Positions 27,099 to 36,488 of a stretch of DNA of 64,000 nucleotides are shown in pieces. The stretch is taken from assembly GCA_963843525.1 (NCBI GenBank), contig CAWJKM010000007.1, positions 930,001 to 994,000 on the forward strand. Direction: 5' to 3'. Source of the DNA: DATJPR01 sp963843525. Lineage in GTDB: Bacteria; Bacteroidota; Ignavibacteria; UBA10030; UBA6906. The notes under the pieces were generated by a model, which was not told the DNA's origin, made no database searches, and saw only the letters and a list, made by a program, of their open reading frames with translations. Positions within the stretch are counted from its first letter, which is position 1; each line of letters begins with the position of its first letter. A program made the position numbers and the translations under genes.

Positions 27099-28345
27099 AG
27101 AAGGTTTTTGCCGTCGCCCGCTGGGAGTACGTCGAGAAGGTGAAAAGCAAGGCGTTCCTGATCGGACTCCTGATTACTCCGGTCATCATGCTGGCCATGG
27201 GGTTCCTGCCGACGTTTTTTGTGACGCAGGAGGACAGTGCCACAAAGGCGATCGGGATCATCGACCGGAGCGGAGTGGTCGCGCCGGAATTCCGTGAACG
27301 GATGGAATCGAAATACAAGCTGCCGAACGGCCAGCCGAACTATCTGGTGCGGGTGATCGGCAGTGCTTCGTCTGACCCCGACGAGACGATGAACGATGCA
27401 AGCCACCTCGTCATCAACGGCGAGATTGAGGGGTTCTGCATCGTGGGACCTTCGATTCTCCGAGACAGCCTGAACGTCGAGTACCGCTCAAAGTCGGTCG
27501 GCGACATCCGCGTCATGGATCGGATGGAGAAGCAGTTGCGTGCGATCATCGCCGAGAAGAGGGCGCTGGCGCTTGGTCTGAATCCGTCCATCGTGAAGGA
27601 CATCAACGTCCAGGTCGATCTGAAAACCGTGAAGGTGAACAAATCCGGAGAGAAAGAGGAAGCGGGCTTTGAAAAGGTTTTTTTCAGCTCGTTCATCTTT
27701 CTGATGATGATGTTCTTCATGATCGTGACGTCGGGACAACTCCTCGTGCGCAGCGTGATCGAAGAGAAATCAAACCGGATTGTGGAAGTCCTGGTGTCCT
27801 CGTGCAAGCCCCGTGAGCTCATGGCGGGGAAGGTCCTCGGCTTGAGCGGTCTCGGGTTCACGCAGCTCGCGATCTGGGGTGCCATCGGGTTGTTCATCTC
27901 GCTGAAGACAGGGAATATCTTCATCAGTCCGGGGGACGCCGCCTTCTTGATCATCTATTTCGTCCTCGGGTATTTATTCTACGCAGCGGTGTTCATTGCT
28001 GCCGGCTCACCGTTCAATACCGAACAGGAAGCCCAGCAGATCAATTCCTATCTGATCATCCTTCTCATTCTCCCGATGGTCCTCGCGTTGCCGGCGATGA
28101 AAGAACCGGACGCACTGTGGCTGCGCATCATGACGTTTGTTCCATTCTTCACGCCGACCATGATGGCATTGCGCGTACCGATTCAATTCCCCTCGACGTG
28201 GGAAATTGCCCTGACCATCGTGATTATGGTGCTCTCGATCTATGGGGCGATGGCGGTCGCGGGAAAAATCTTCCGGATCGGGATATTGTCGACGGGCAAG
28301 AGCCCCAGCCTGCGGGAACTGATCAAGTGGGTGAAGAACGGTTAA
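27095..28345 (+). CDS. ABC-2 type permease, NatB-like
   Basis: 416 aa. One N-terminal helix (FLIGLLITPVIMLAMGFLPTFFV), a large extracytoplasmic domain (about 50-200), then a cluster of five or six helices with the conserved VIEEKSNRIVEVLVSSCKPRELMAGKVLG between the first two. This is the NatB/DrrB-like arrangement. It pairs with the ATPase just upstream for export, possibly of Na+ or a small toxic molecule; nothing in the sequence decides which. Confidence 0.87.
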
Positions 28346-28356
28346 AGGACAAATCC

Positions 28357-28863
28357 ATGTCGTTTCGCTCTGCAATGCTGTTCCTCCCGGTTCTGTTTCT
28401 GGTCGCAGCGATGGACCTGCACGCCCAGGTCGTCGTGTCGGAGCACGGCAGGGAGACGTCGATGGGCACCAACGTGTTCGGCCTCGGGTTCGCGGGCGGA
28501 CCGGCGTCCGGTCTCGGTCTGAGCTTCCGACATCATCTGCCTTCTGCGGCGAGCTACGAGCTCGTCGGGGGGATCATTAAGGCCACCGACCGGCTCTTTT
28601 ACTCGGTGGGAGCAGAATTCCAGTATGATCTTTCGCGATCATCGGTGATCCGATTCTATGCGGCCGCCGGCGTAGCGTACTTTTATTCGGGCGTGTCGGG
28701 CCACAACGACATGGACGCGCCCACCAGGGTGGGGGCAGGAATCGGCCTGGAATCAACGGCGGGATCGGGGTTCCATGTGAATGGAGATCTGCTGTTCACC
28801 TACTTCAGCGATGGAACGGTGCTGCCCCTGCCGCAAATCGGTGTGCACTATTATTTCTTTTGA
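28357..28863 (+). CDS. Small outer-membrane beta-barrel protein
   Basis: 168 aa. Signal peptide MSFRSAMLFLPVLFLVAAMDLHAQ, then glycine-rich amphipathic strands and a terminal strand ending IGVHYYFF. An aromatic C-terminal residue is the classic signal for outer-membrane insertion. ATG 28357 has AAAGGA 7-12 bases upstream; the longer frame from 28117 lies inside the permease gene and is discarded. Function unknown. It may be transcribed with the ABC exporter 11 bases upstream. Confidence 0.72.
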   Translation: MSFRSAMLFLPVLFLVAAMDLHAQVVVSEHGRETSMGTNVFGLGFAGGPASGLGLSFRHHLPSAASYELVGGIIKATDRLFYSVGAEFQYDLSRSSVIRFYAAAGVAYFYSGVSGHNDMDAPTRVGAGIGLESTAGSGFHVNGDLLFTYFSDGTVLPLPQIGVHYYFF

Positions 28864-28866
28864 AGT

Positions 28867-29077
28867 GGACAGTAAACAGTAGACAGTGAACAGTAGACAG
28901 TGGAAAGTAGACAGTAAACAGTAGAAAGTAGACTGTGGGCGGAACTGACAATTGGCCTACAGCTTTCTGCCTACTGCTTACTGCCTACATTCTTGTTCTC
29001 TCTCATTCCGTCTTCTGTCAACTGCCTACTCTCAACTGTTTACTGTCAACTGTCTACTGTAAACTGTCTACTGTAAA
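28867..29077. repeat. Inverted pair of heptanucleotide tracts before the nuoJ promoter
   Basis: Left arm 28867-28936: ten 7-base units of RRACAGT in exact register. Right arm 29015-29077: nine units of CTGTYWA (for example CTGTCTA, CTGTAAA, CTGTCAA). Right-arm units are reverse complements of left-arm units, so RNA or single-stranded DNA could fold into a long imperfect hairpin. The 78-base middle holds three more units (CTGCCTA, CTGCTTA, CTGCCTA at 28967-28987). This fills the 277-base gap between the barrel gene and nuoJ; nothing coding is supported. Confidence 0.9.
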
Positions 29078-29081
29078 CTTA

Positions 29082-29110
29082 TTGTTTCTCTACCGTTTTC
29101 CTCGTATTAT
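29082..29110 (+). promoter_or_regulatory. Promoter of nuoJKLM-antiporter-nuoN
   Basis: TTGTTT (29082-29087), 17-base spacer, TATTAT (29105-29110), beginning 4 bases after the right repeat arm. The transcript would start near 29117, only about 24 bases before the nuoJ start. Confidence 0.7.
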
Positions 29111-29140
29111 AAACCTTTCCATTGAACTTTTCCCTTGCCC

Positions 29141-29653
29141 GTGAACCCTGAATTCCTACTTTTCATCTTCCTGGCAGCCGTTGCGGTCACGACCGCAATC
29201 CTGATGGTCACGCAGCGGAACCCTGTCATGAGTGCCGTCTGCCTCATCGGCAATTTCTTCGCTCTTGCGGGACTGTACCTTCTCCTCCGCGCGCAATTCC
29301 TCGCCGTCCTGCAGATCATCGTCTACACCGGGGCGATCATGGTGCTGGTGATCTTCGTGATCATGCTGCTCAATCTCGGCGAGGAGCGCAACCTCCGAGA
29401 GCGGCTCAATTTTCGTTCCAGCCTGGGAGTGGTGTTTGCGTCGGGTCTGCTCCTCGAACTTGTCGCCATCCTGGGGCTCCGCGGCGTCCCGGAGATGACC
29501 CTCACCGTCGCTCCCGTGAGCGCGACCATGGGGACCGTGGAAGGCATCGGGAGTGCACTCTTCGGGCCGTTTGTCTTTCCGTTTGAAATCACGTCGTTGC
29601 TTCTCCTTGCCGCAATCGTGGGAGCGGTTCTTCTGGCAAAAAGGCGCGTATGA
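29141..29653 (+). CDS. nuoJ: NADH-quinone oxidoreductase subunit J
   Basis: 170 aa, five predicted helices. AVCLIGNFFALAGLYLLLRAQFLAVLQIIVYTGAIMVLVIFVIMLLNL is the unmistakable NuoJ core, including the pi-bulge helix TM3. It is part of the proton channel at the hinge of the complex I membrane arm. The start is GTG 29141, or TTG 29135 two codons earlier. The stop overlaps the nuoK ATG. NuoA-I and NuoH are not upstream here; the promoter directly before nuoJ shows that this membrane-arm block is a separate transcription unit. Confidence 0.93.
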   Translation: MNPEFLLFIFLAAVAVTTAILMVTQRNPVMSAVCLIGNFFALAGLYLLLRAQFLAVLQIIVYTGAIMVLVIFVIMLLNLGEERNLRERLNFRSSLGVVFASGLLLELVAILGLRGVPEMTLTVAPVSATMGTVEGIGSALFGPFVFPFEITSLLLLAAIVGAVLLAKRRV

Positions 29654-29955
29654 ACATCCCGATCTCCTATTATCTCATTCTCAGTGCCACCATGTTCGTC
29701 ATCGGCGTTGCGGGCGTCATGACGCGACGGAATGCCATCGTCATCTTCATGAGCATCGAACTCATGCTGAACTCCGTGAACCTCACGCTGGTCGCATTTT
29801 CTGCGGTGCTGGGGAATATCACAGGACAGATGCTCGTCCTGTTTGTCATGGCCGTCGCGGCCGCAGAAGCCGCGGTGGGACTCGCGATCGTGATCGCATT
29901 ATTCCGGAACAAGCAGACTGTCGACATCGACGAAATCAACATCCTGAAATGGTGA
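29650..29955 (+). CDS. nuoK: NADH-quinone oxidoreductase subunit K
   Basis: 101 aa, three helices, the normal size. ITRRNAIVIFMSIELMLNSVNL-like residues give the conserved membrane glutamate in SIELMLNSVNLTL, and VMAVAAAEAAVGLAIVIALFR holds the second one; both carry protons in the E channel. Overlaps nuoJ by four bases; 10 bases before nuoL. Confidence 0.95.
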   Translation: MNIPISYYLILSATMFVIGVAGVMTRRNAIVIFMSIELMLNSVNLTLVAFSAVLGNITGQMLVLFVMAVAAAEAAVGLAIVIALFRNKQTVDIDEINILKW

Positions 29956-29965
29956 TCCTCATCCT

Positions 29966-31897
29966 ATGCCGTCTTATTCCATTGCGATAGCCGTCTTTCT
30001 TCCGCTTTTCGGATTTCTTCTCAACGGCCTTCTCGGGTCGAAGATCAGGAATGAGCGTTTCAGCGGAATTCTCGGTTCGTCAACCGTCGGGATCGCCTTC
30101 GTCATCGCCGCCGTGACATTTCTGCACATGCTCGATCTCCCGGAAGAGTCGCGCCTGCAAATCGTCTCGCTTACCCCCTGGATCCATGCAGGGCCGCTGA
30201 CCGTGAATTTCGCCTACCAGGTTGACCAGCTCTCCATCCTCATGATGTTGATCGTCACCGGGGTCGGCTTCCTGATTCACGTGTACTCGATGGGATACAT
30301 GCATGGCGATCGCGGTTACTGGAGGTTCTTCGCGTATATGAACCTCTTCATCTTCGCCATGCTTACTCTCGTGATGGCGGATAACTTTCTTCTCCTCTTC
30401 CTCGGCTGGGAAGGCGTGGGACTCTGTTCGTACCTGCTGATCGGATTCTGGTACGATCGGAAATTCGAAAAGGGGACCACGGGTGACGCCGCGAAGAAGG
30501 CGTTTATCGTGAACCGGATCGGGGATTTCGGATTCCTGATCGGCATGTTTCTGATCTTCAGCAATTTTGGGTCACTGGATTTCCAGGCTGTGTTTCCCCA
30601 GGCGGCCACGCTGGCCGGAAACACAAAACTGATGACGTGGATTACCCTGGCGCTCTTCTTCGGCGCAACAGGGAAGTCGGCGCAGATCCCGCTGTTCGTC
30701 TGGCTTCCGGACGCCATGGCGGGCCCTACTCCTGTGAGCGCTCTCATCCATGCGGCCACAATGGTCACGGCGGGAGTGTACCTGCTCGCGCGCTGTTCGG
30801 TCCTCTTCGCCCTTGCGCCAGTGACGATGGAGATCGTCGCCGTCGTCGGTGCGGCCACCGCGTTGCTGGCCGCGAGCATTGGATTGGTGCAGAATGACAT
30901 CAAGAAAGTGCTTGCCTACTCGACCATCAGTCAGCTCGGCTACATGTTTCTGGCGATGGGAGTCGGCGCCTTCAGTGCCGGAATGTTTCACGTTACCACC
31001 CATGCCTTCTTCAAAGCGCTGCTCTTCCTCGGCTCCGGCGCGGTCATCCATGCAATGCACGATGAGCAGAACATACAGAAGATGGGCGGACTGGCGCACG
31101 TCCTCCCCACGACATCGAAAACGTTTCTTGTGGCTACGCTTGCGATTGCCGGAATCCCGCCGCTTGCCGGGTTCTTCAGCAAGGATGAAATCCTGTGGAA
31201 AGCATTTTCCAGCGGTCATTGGGCATTGTGGGCCATGGGGTTCGTCGGCGCCCTCCTTACCGCCTTCTATATGATGCGGCTGTATGCGCTGACCTTCCGG
31301 GGACGGGAGCGATGGGACCTCGGGAAACATCCCCACGAAGCGCCTCAATCAATGACCATCCCGCTGATCGTGCTTGCCTTTCTTTCCATCGTCGGGGGCT
31401 TTTTCGGTCTCCCGTCAAGCTTGGGCGGGGGAAATGGGTTTGAGCACTGGCTGGAGCCGGTTTTCGCAGGCGCGAACTCCATCGTCGCTGCAACCAAATC
31501 CACCGGGACGGCAACGGAATACCTCCTGATGGGTCTGTCGGTGGCCATTGCGGTCTTCGGACTGTGGGTCGCGCGCGAGTGGTATCTGCGAACGCCCGAG
31601 GTTCCGGAAGCGCTTCAGCATCGATTCCCGTTCATCTACAAGCTGCTCTGGAACAAATACTACGTCGACGAGCTTTACGACGCCACTGTTGTGACACCGG
31701 TCGCAAGGGGATCCGAACGCCTTCTCTGGAAGGGGATCGATGTCGGCGTCATCGACTGGTGTGTGAATGCAGGAGCCCGTGCCGTAGGCTGGATGAGCAG
31801 TACCTTCCGCGTCATTCAGACCGGCGTGGTTCATAGCTATATCCTGGTTTTTCTCGGCGGGGTTGTCGCAATTCTCGGCTGGATGCTCCTCCGCTGA
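29966..31897 (+). CDS. nuoL: NADH-quinone oxidoreductase subunit L
   Basis: 643 aa antiporter-like proton pump subunit at the distal end of complex I. QVDQLSILMMLIVTGVGFLIHVYSMGYM, GWEGVGLCSYLLIGFWY with the key glutamate, SAQIPLFVWLPDAMAGPTPVSALIHAATMVTAGVYL with Lys/His channel residues, and SQLGYMFLAMG are all present. The C-terminal part matches the lateral helix that clamps NuoM and NuoN. Length is full. Confidence 0.95.
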   Translation: MPSYSIAIAVFLPLFGFLLNGLLGSKIRNERFSGILGSSTVGIAFVIAAVTFLHMLDLPEESRLQIVSLTPWIHAGPLTVNFAYQVDQLSILMMLIVTGVGFLIHVYSMGYMHGDRGYWRFFAYMNLFIFAMLTLVMADNFLLLFLGWEGVGLCSYLLIGFWYDRKFEKGTTGDAAKKAFIVNRIGDFGFLIGMFLIFSNFGSLDFQAVFPQAATLAGNTKLMTWITLALFFGATGKSAQIPLFVWLPDAMAGPTPVSALIHAATMVTAGVYLLARCSVLFALAPVTMEIVAVVGAATALLAASIGLVQNDIKKVLAYSTISQLGYMFLAMGVGAFSAGMFHVTTHAFFKALLFLGSGAVIHAMHDEQNIQKMGGLAHVLPTTSKTFLVATLAIAGIPPLAGFFSKDEILWKAFSSGHWALWAMGFVGALLTAFYMMRLYALTFRGRERWDLGKHPHEAPQSMTIPLIVLAFLSIVGGFFGLPSSLGGGNGFEHWLEPVFAGANSIVAATKSTGTATEYLLMGLSVAIAVFGLWVAREWYLRTPEVPEALQHRFPFIYKLLWNKYYVDELYDATVVTPVARGSERLLWKGIDVGVIDWCVNAGARAVGWMSSTFRVIQTGVVHSYILVFLGGVVAILGWMLLR

Positions 31898-31941
31898 ACC
31901 GCCCTGGCGGTAGAATCCCTTGAACATGAACTCTGGCTTCC

Positions 31942-33516
31942 ATGACTGATTCCTCTCTTCTCACGCTCCTGCTCGTTGTGCCGACTGCCGGGGCCGTTAT
32001 TACGATGTTGATCCCGAAAGAGCGTGCAACACTGATCAAGCTCTCAGGGTTGTTCTTCTCCCTCCTTACGTTTGCCGTTTCCGTTGTCCTCTGGTTCCGG
32101 TTCGATGCTTCCGACGGCGCGATGCAATTTGTGGTAAGAATCCCGTGGCTCCCGGGGATCGACATCGCCTACCACGTCGGGATCGATGGGATCGCTCTCC
32201 TCCTGGTGGTTCTGACGACCTTCCTGATGCCGATCGCGCTTCTGGGTTCGTGGGACTCCATCACCAGCCGGCTCCGCGGGTTTGTCGCGCTGATGCTTCT
32301 CCTGGAAGTGGGAACCCTCGGCGTGTTTGTGTCGCTTGACCTCGTCCTCTTCTACGTTTTCTGGGAGTTCATGCTGATCCCGATGTATTTCATCATCGGA
32401 ATTTGGGGGGGCGTCGAACGCATCTACGCGGCGACAAAATTCTTCTTGTACACGATGGCGGGAAGCCTGTTGATGCTCGTTGCCATCATCTGGCTGGCAT
32501 CCTATGCCGCGGCGCAACCCGGCGGCGTGTTTACCACCGATATCCTGAAGCTCTACACCATCGCTCCCGGCATCCCGGCGAAAATCCAGGTCTGGATGTT
32601 CCTTGCCTTCGCACTGAGTTTTGCCATCAAAATTCCCCTCTTTCCGTTTCACACGTGGCTTCCCGACGCCCACGTCCAGGCCCCGACCGCGGGTTCCGTC
32701 TTGCTGGCCGGCGTACTGCTTAAGATGGGAACGTTCGGTCTTGTCCGTTACTGCCTTCCGCTCTTCCCGACGGCCACTCTGCAGTTCATGCCGTATATGG
32801 CTACTCTTGCCGTGATCGGGATTATTTACGGCGCACTGGTCTCGATCGTCCAGCCTGACCTGAAAAAACTGGTCGCGTATTCCTCCGTGAGTCATCTCGG
32901 TTTTGTGGTCCTCGGGATTTTCGCATTCAATCAGGAAGGAATGCAGGGAAGCATTATCCAGATGGTGAACCATGGCCTCTCCACCGGCGCGCTGTTCCTT
33001 CTGGTGGGAATGATCTACGACCGCCGGCACACACGGATGATCAGCGACTTCGGTGGGATTGCGAAGATCATGCCGGTCTACGCGTCCTTTTTTATGATCG
33101 TGATGCTCTCCTCCGCGGGACTGCCGGGGTTGAACGGGTTCGTGGGGGAATTTCTGATTCTCCTCGGCTCGTTCAAGTCGATCCTTCTGGGCTCGCATAT
33201 TTACGCCGTGCTCGGCGCAACGGGAGTCATCTTTGCCGCGGTGTACCTGCTCTGGAGTTACCAGCGGGTATTTTTCGGCACGGTGACAAATGAGAAAAAT
33301 CTCACATTACATGATCTTACGCCGCGTGAATGGGCCGTGCTGGTTCCGGTCGTGGTGTTCATTGTGTGGATCGGCTGGTTCCCATCGACCTTTATGGATA
33401 AGTCCGCCCTTGCTGCGAAGCAGGTAATCCAGCGTGTAGAGATGGCGCGACAGGGGAGTCTCCCACCGGCTCCACCACTCCTGCCCGTCCCTGCGCCGGG
33501 AGCATCTGCGCGATGA
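31942..33516 (+). CDS. nuoM: NADH-quinone oxidoreductase subunit M
   Basis: 524 aa proton-pumping subunit. VFWEFMLIPMYFIIGIWGG has the conserved glutamate, IKIPLFPFHTWLPDAHVQAPTAGSVLLAGVLLKMGTFGLVRY the channel lysines, and SVSHLGFVVLGIFAFNQEGMQGSIIQMVNHGLSTGALFLLVG follows. It overlaps the antiporter gene by four bases, so the antiporter is translationally coupled to it. Confidence 0.95.
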   Translation: MTDSSLLTLLLVVPTAGAVITMLIPKERATLIKLSGLFFSLLTFAVSVVLWFRFDASDGAMQFVVRIPWLPGIDIAYHVGIDGIALLLVVLTTFLMPIALLGSWDSITSRLRGFVALMLLLEVGTLGVFVSLDLVLFYVFWEFMLIPMYFIIGIWGGVERIYAATKFFLYTMAGSLLMLVAIIWLASYAAAQPGGVFTTDILKLYTIAPGIPAKIQVWMFLAFALSFAIKIPLFPFHTWLPDAHVQAPTAGSVLLAGVLLKMGTFGLVRYCLPLFPTATLQFMPYMATLAVIGIIYGALVSIVQPDLKKLVAYSSVSHLGFVVLGIFAFNQEGMQGSIIQMVNHGLSTGALFLLVGMIYDRRHTRMISDFGGIAKIMPVYASFFMIVMLSSAGLPGLNGFVGEFLILLGSFKSILLGSHIYAVLGATGVIFAAVYLLWSYQRVFFGTVTNEKNLTLHDLTPREWAVLVPVVVFIVWIGWFPSTFMDKSALAAKQVIQRVEMARQGSLPPAPPLLPVPAPGASAR

Positions 33517-35018
33517 CGACGGTCCTCCGCCGGCTTCTGTGGACATTCCTGATCGGTCTCATTCCGGCCGCTGCGCTGGCAGAGGAAGCGGGAACGATTG
33601 TCCCATCACCCTCGCCGGTGATGATTGTCCCGTTCCTCCTCCTGTTACTGGCCATCGCAGTTGCACCGTTCATCAATAAACACTGGTGGGAGCGGTGGTA
33701 CCCCGCTGTCTCGATCGGTCTCGGGGCGATCACGCTCAGCTATTACGTTTTTGTGCTGGGGAGTCCCGGCCAAATGCTCCATACAGTCACGGAGTATGTG
33801 AGCTTCATCGCGCTCATCGGGTCGCTGTTCGTTGTCGCCGGCGGGATTGTTATCCGGATCAAAGGCCGTTCGACTCCGTTGCGCAACGTGATACTCCTTG
33901 CTCTCGGAGCGGTCATATCGAATATCGTCGGCACCACCGGAGCCTCGATGATCATGATCCGCCCCTATCTGCGCGTGAACCGATACCGGATCAAGCCCTA
34001 CCATGTCGTGTTTTTTATTTTCATTGTGAGCAATATGGGGGGGGCGCTGACTCCGATCGGAGATCCACCGCTGTTCCTCGGCTACCTCCGGGGGATTCCA
34101 TTTTTCTGGGTGGCGGAGCATCTCTGGTACAAATGGGCAATCGGCGTTCTGCTCGTTATCGCGGCATTCTTTGTCATGGACTATCGGGACTTCGTGCGTC
34201 TGCCCGACCACGTTCGACGGAGCGCCTTGCACGAAGAGGAAGAAGGTGAAGTGTCGGGGATGCACAATGTGGTATTTTTGCTGTTGATCCTCATTGCCGT
34301 CTTCCTGACCGATCCGCCGTTCCTCCGCGAGATGCTCATGGTTGCGGCGGCCGCAGGCTCATACTTTACCACGCACAGAAGGATCCATGAAAAGAACGAC
34401 TTCAACTTCACACCGGTGAAGGAGGTCGCTATTCTTTTCATCGGGATTTTTCTCACCATGGTTCCTGCGCTTGACTGGCTTGAAGGACATGCCGCATCGA
34501 TCGGAGTGAATTCGCCGGGACAGTTTTACTGGGCAACAGGGTCGCTTTCCGCTTTTCTGGACAATGCCCCGACCTATCTGAATTTCCTGAGTGCAACCTA
34601 CGGACTGTTTGTGAATCCGGAGATGGTGGCGGGCGTGCAACGGTTGATCGCGGACCACGGATTGGGCGTTGCTTCACTCATCGGGGGACACGCCGACGAG
34701 ATACGAAATACCTTCACGGTGCTCATGAAATACCATGCCGACCTCGTCGCAACAGGGAATGTCCCACTTGACGATATCGCCACGGCATACATTATCGGGA
34801 ACCACAATATTTATCTCCAGGCTATCTCGATAGCGGCGGTTTTTTTCGGCGCGTGTTCGTACATTGGCAACGGCCCGAATTTTATGGTGAAGTCCATTGC
34901 CGACCACGCAGGAGTGAAAACACCGAGCTTCGGCGGGTATATATTGCGGTACACGATTCCGGTCCTTCTGCCGGTTTTCCTTCTCCTCTGGTTCTTATTT
35001 TTCTCCGGGATTGTGTAG
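33513..35018 (+). CDS. NhaD/CitMHS-like sodium:proton antiporter inside the nuo operon
   Basis: 501 aa, signal-like first helix then about 11-12 membrane helices. SNIVGTTGASMIMIRPYLRVNR, SNMGGALTPIGDPPLFLGYLRGIPFFW and SLSAFLDNAPTYLNFLSA are hallmark sites of the ion-transporter superfamily that holds NhaD and the putative citrate transporters (CitMHS_2, PF16980-like). The first two helical re-entrant NxxG/T-P-x-GDPP signatures are intact. It starts within the nuoM stop (ATGA) and precedes nuoN, so it is made together with the complex I membrane arm. This suggests it tunes the Na+/H+ balance generated by the respiratory chain; the transported ion is inferred. Confidence 0.85.
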   Translation: MTTVLRRLLWTFLIGLIPAAALAEEAGTIVPSPSPVMIVPFLLLLLAIAVAPFINKHWWERWYPAVSIGLGAITLSYYVFVLGSPGQMLHTVTEYVSFIALIGSLFVVAGGIVIRIKGRSTPLRNVILLALGAVISNIVGTTGASMIMIRPYLRVNRYRIKPYHVVFFIFIVSNMGGALTPIGDPPLFLGYLRGIPFFWVAEHLWYKWAIGVLLVIAAFFVMDYRDFVRLPDHVRRSALHEEEEGEVSGMHNVVFLLLILIAVFLTDPPFLREMLMVAAAAGSYFTTHRRIHEKNDFNFTPVKEVAILFIGIFLTMVPALDWLEGHAASIGVNSPGQFYWATGSLSAFLDNAPTYLNFLSATYGLFVNPEMVAGVQRLIADHGLGVASLIGGHADEIRNTFTVLMKYHADLVATGNVPLDDIATAYIIGNHNIYLQAISIAAVFFGACSYIGNGPNFMVKSIADHAGVKTPSFGGYILRYTIPVLLPVFLLLWFLFFSGIV

Positions 35019-35065
35019 GGGTCCACGAAGAAATGCTTTTCAGTAACCCGAAACGCGGATAGCAT

Positions 35066-36481
35066 ATGCTTGCAGAACTCTCTTTCACCGGCCCACTCGT
35101 GCTCATTGTTGCGACCGGACTGCTCACGCTCCTCGTCGATGCATTTATCCGGAATTCGCTTACGTACCAGTGGTGGATTGCCGTCATCGGCTTGATTGCT
35201 GCCGGCCTGAGCGGATGGTTGAGCGTTCCGTCTCCCGGAGTGGCGTTTGGCGGCATGCTGATGACCGGTGGGGCCGCGGGGTACTGGGCTATGGTCTTCA
35301 GCCTGGCCGGTCTTCTGGCGACGGCATTGTCGAAGGAGTACCTCGAGAAACATGGCCTGGCACACGGGGAGTATTATGCCTTGGTGTTGTTCGGCACCGC
35401 CGGGATGATCCTCATGGGCGCGGCAGGGGACCTCATCGTGTTCTTTCTCGGGCTCGAGTTGATGTCGATCTGTTTCTATGTTCTCGCCGGTTTCGCGCGC
35501 GGACAAAAATCGAGCAATGAAGCGGCGCTCAAATATTTACTCCTCGGTTCCTTTGCCACCGGATTTCTTCTGTATGGAATAGCGTTGATTTACGGCACCA
35601 CGGGGACCACCAATATCCGGGAGATCATCGCCGATGCTCCCACGCATGCGGGCAATCCGATTTTTTCGATCGGCTTCGCGCTTATCCTCATCGGCCTGTC
35701 GTTCAAGGTTGCCGCCGTGCCGTTTCATATGTGGGTCCCCGATGTGTATGAAGGCGCACCGACCACAATCAGCGCCTTCATGTCGACCGGGGGAAAAGCG
35801 GCCGCGTTTTCTGTGTTTCTTCTGATCTTTTCTCCCACACTTCTGACAATCCTCCAGCCGGTGCGTGATGTCCTCGCGATCGTTTCTGCGCTGTCGATGA
35901 TTGTCGGAAACGTCCTGGCCATCGCCCAGCCAAGCGTGAAGCGCATGCTCGCGTATTCCAGCATCGCCCACGCAGGATACATTCTCTCGGGCATCGTCGG
36001 AGCCAACGCAACAGGTTCTGACGGCGTGCTCTTTTATCTCTTTGCGTACACGCTCATGAACGCAGGAGCATTCGGAATTCTGGCGCTGGAGGAATCGGAG
36101 AAGGGAGAATACCTGACGTTTGAAGAGTACCGGGGATTCGGGTCGCGGAAACCCTTCCAGGCCTTTCTCATGGCATTGTTCATGTTCTCTCTTGCCGGAG
36201 TTCCTCCATTCGCCGGCTTCTTCGGGAAATACTATGTCTTCGCAGGAGCCGTCCAGGGCGGCTATACCTGGCTGGCCATTATCGGTGTCGTGATGAGTGT
36301 TGTATCGGTATACTACTACCTCCGGCTCGTCGTGATGATGTATTTCGCAGAAGGATCCACCGTCCGACCGGCAACCACCCCGCTGACGGGAATAATCGCG
36401 CTCACCGCAGCGGCCTGCGCCCTTATCGCCTTCGGCGTGTACCCGTCGGCAATTCTCAATGTAACACGATCGTTCTTCTGA
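35066..36481 (+). CDS. nuoN: NADH-quinone oxidoreductase subunit N
   Basis: 471 aa. LGLELMSICFYVLAGFARGQKSSNEAALKYLLLGSFATGFLLYG has the membrane glutamate and lysine of the NuoN channel, and AAVPFHMWVPDVYEGAPTTISAFMSTGGKAAAF the second lysine set; RMLAYSSIAHAGYILSGI follows. It lies 47 bases after the antiporter gene. It is the last complex I gene here; nnr follows after 7 bases and may be co-transcribed. Confidence 0.95.
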   Translation: MLAELSFTGPLVLIVATGLLTLLVDAFIRNSLTYQWWIAVIGLIAAGLSGWLSVPSPGVAFGGMLMTGGAAGYWAMVFSLAGLLATALSKEYLEKHGLAHGEYYALVLFGTAGMILMGAAGDLIVFFLGLELMSICFYVLAGFARGQKSSNEAALKYLLLGSFATGFLLYGIALIYGTTGTTNIREIIADAPTHAGNPIFSIGFALILIGLSFKVAAVPFHMWVPDVYEGAPTTISAFMSTGGKAAAFSVFLLIFSPTLLTILQPVRDVLAIVSALSMIVGNVLAIAQPSVKRMLAYSSIAHAGYILSGIVGANATGSDGVLFYLFAYTLMNAGAFGILALEESEKGEYLTFEEYRGFGSRKPFQAFLMALFMFSLAGVPPFAGFFGKYYVFAGAVQGGYTWLAIIGVVMSVVSVYYYLRLVVMMYFAEGSTVRPATTPLTGIIALTAAACALIAFGVYPSAILNVTRSFF

Positions 36482-36488
36482 GCTGACC

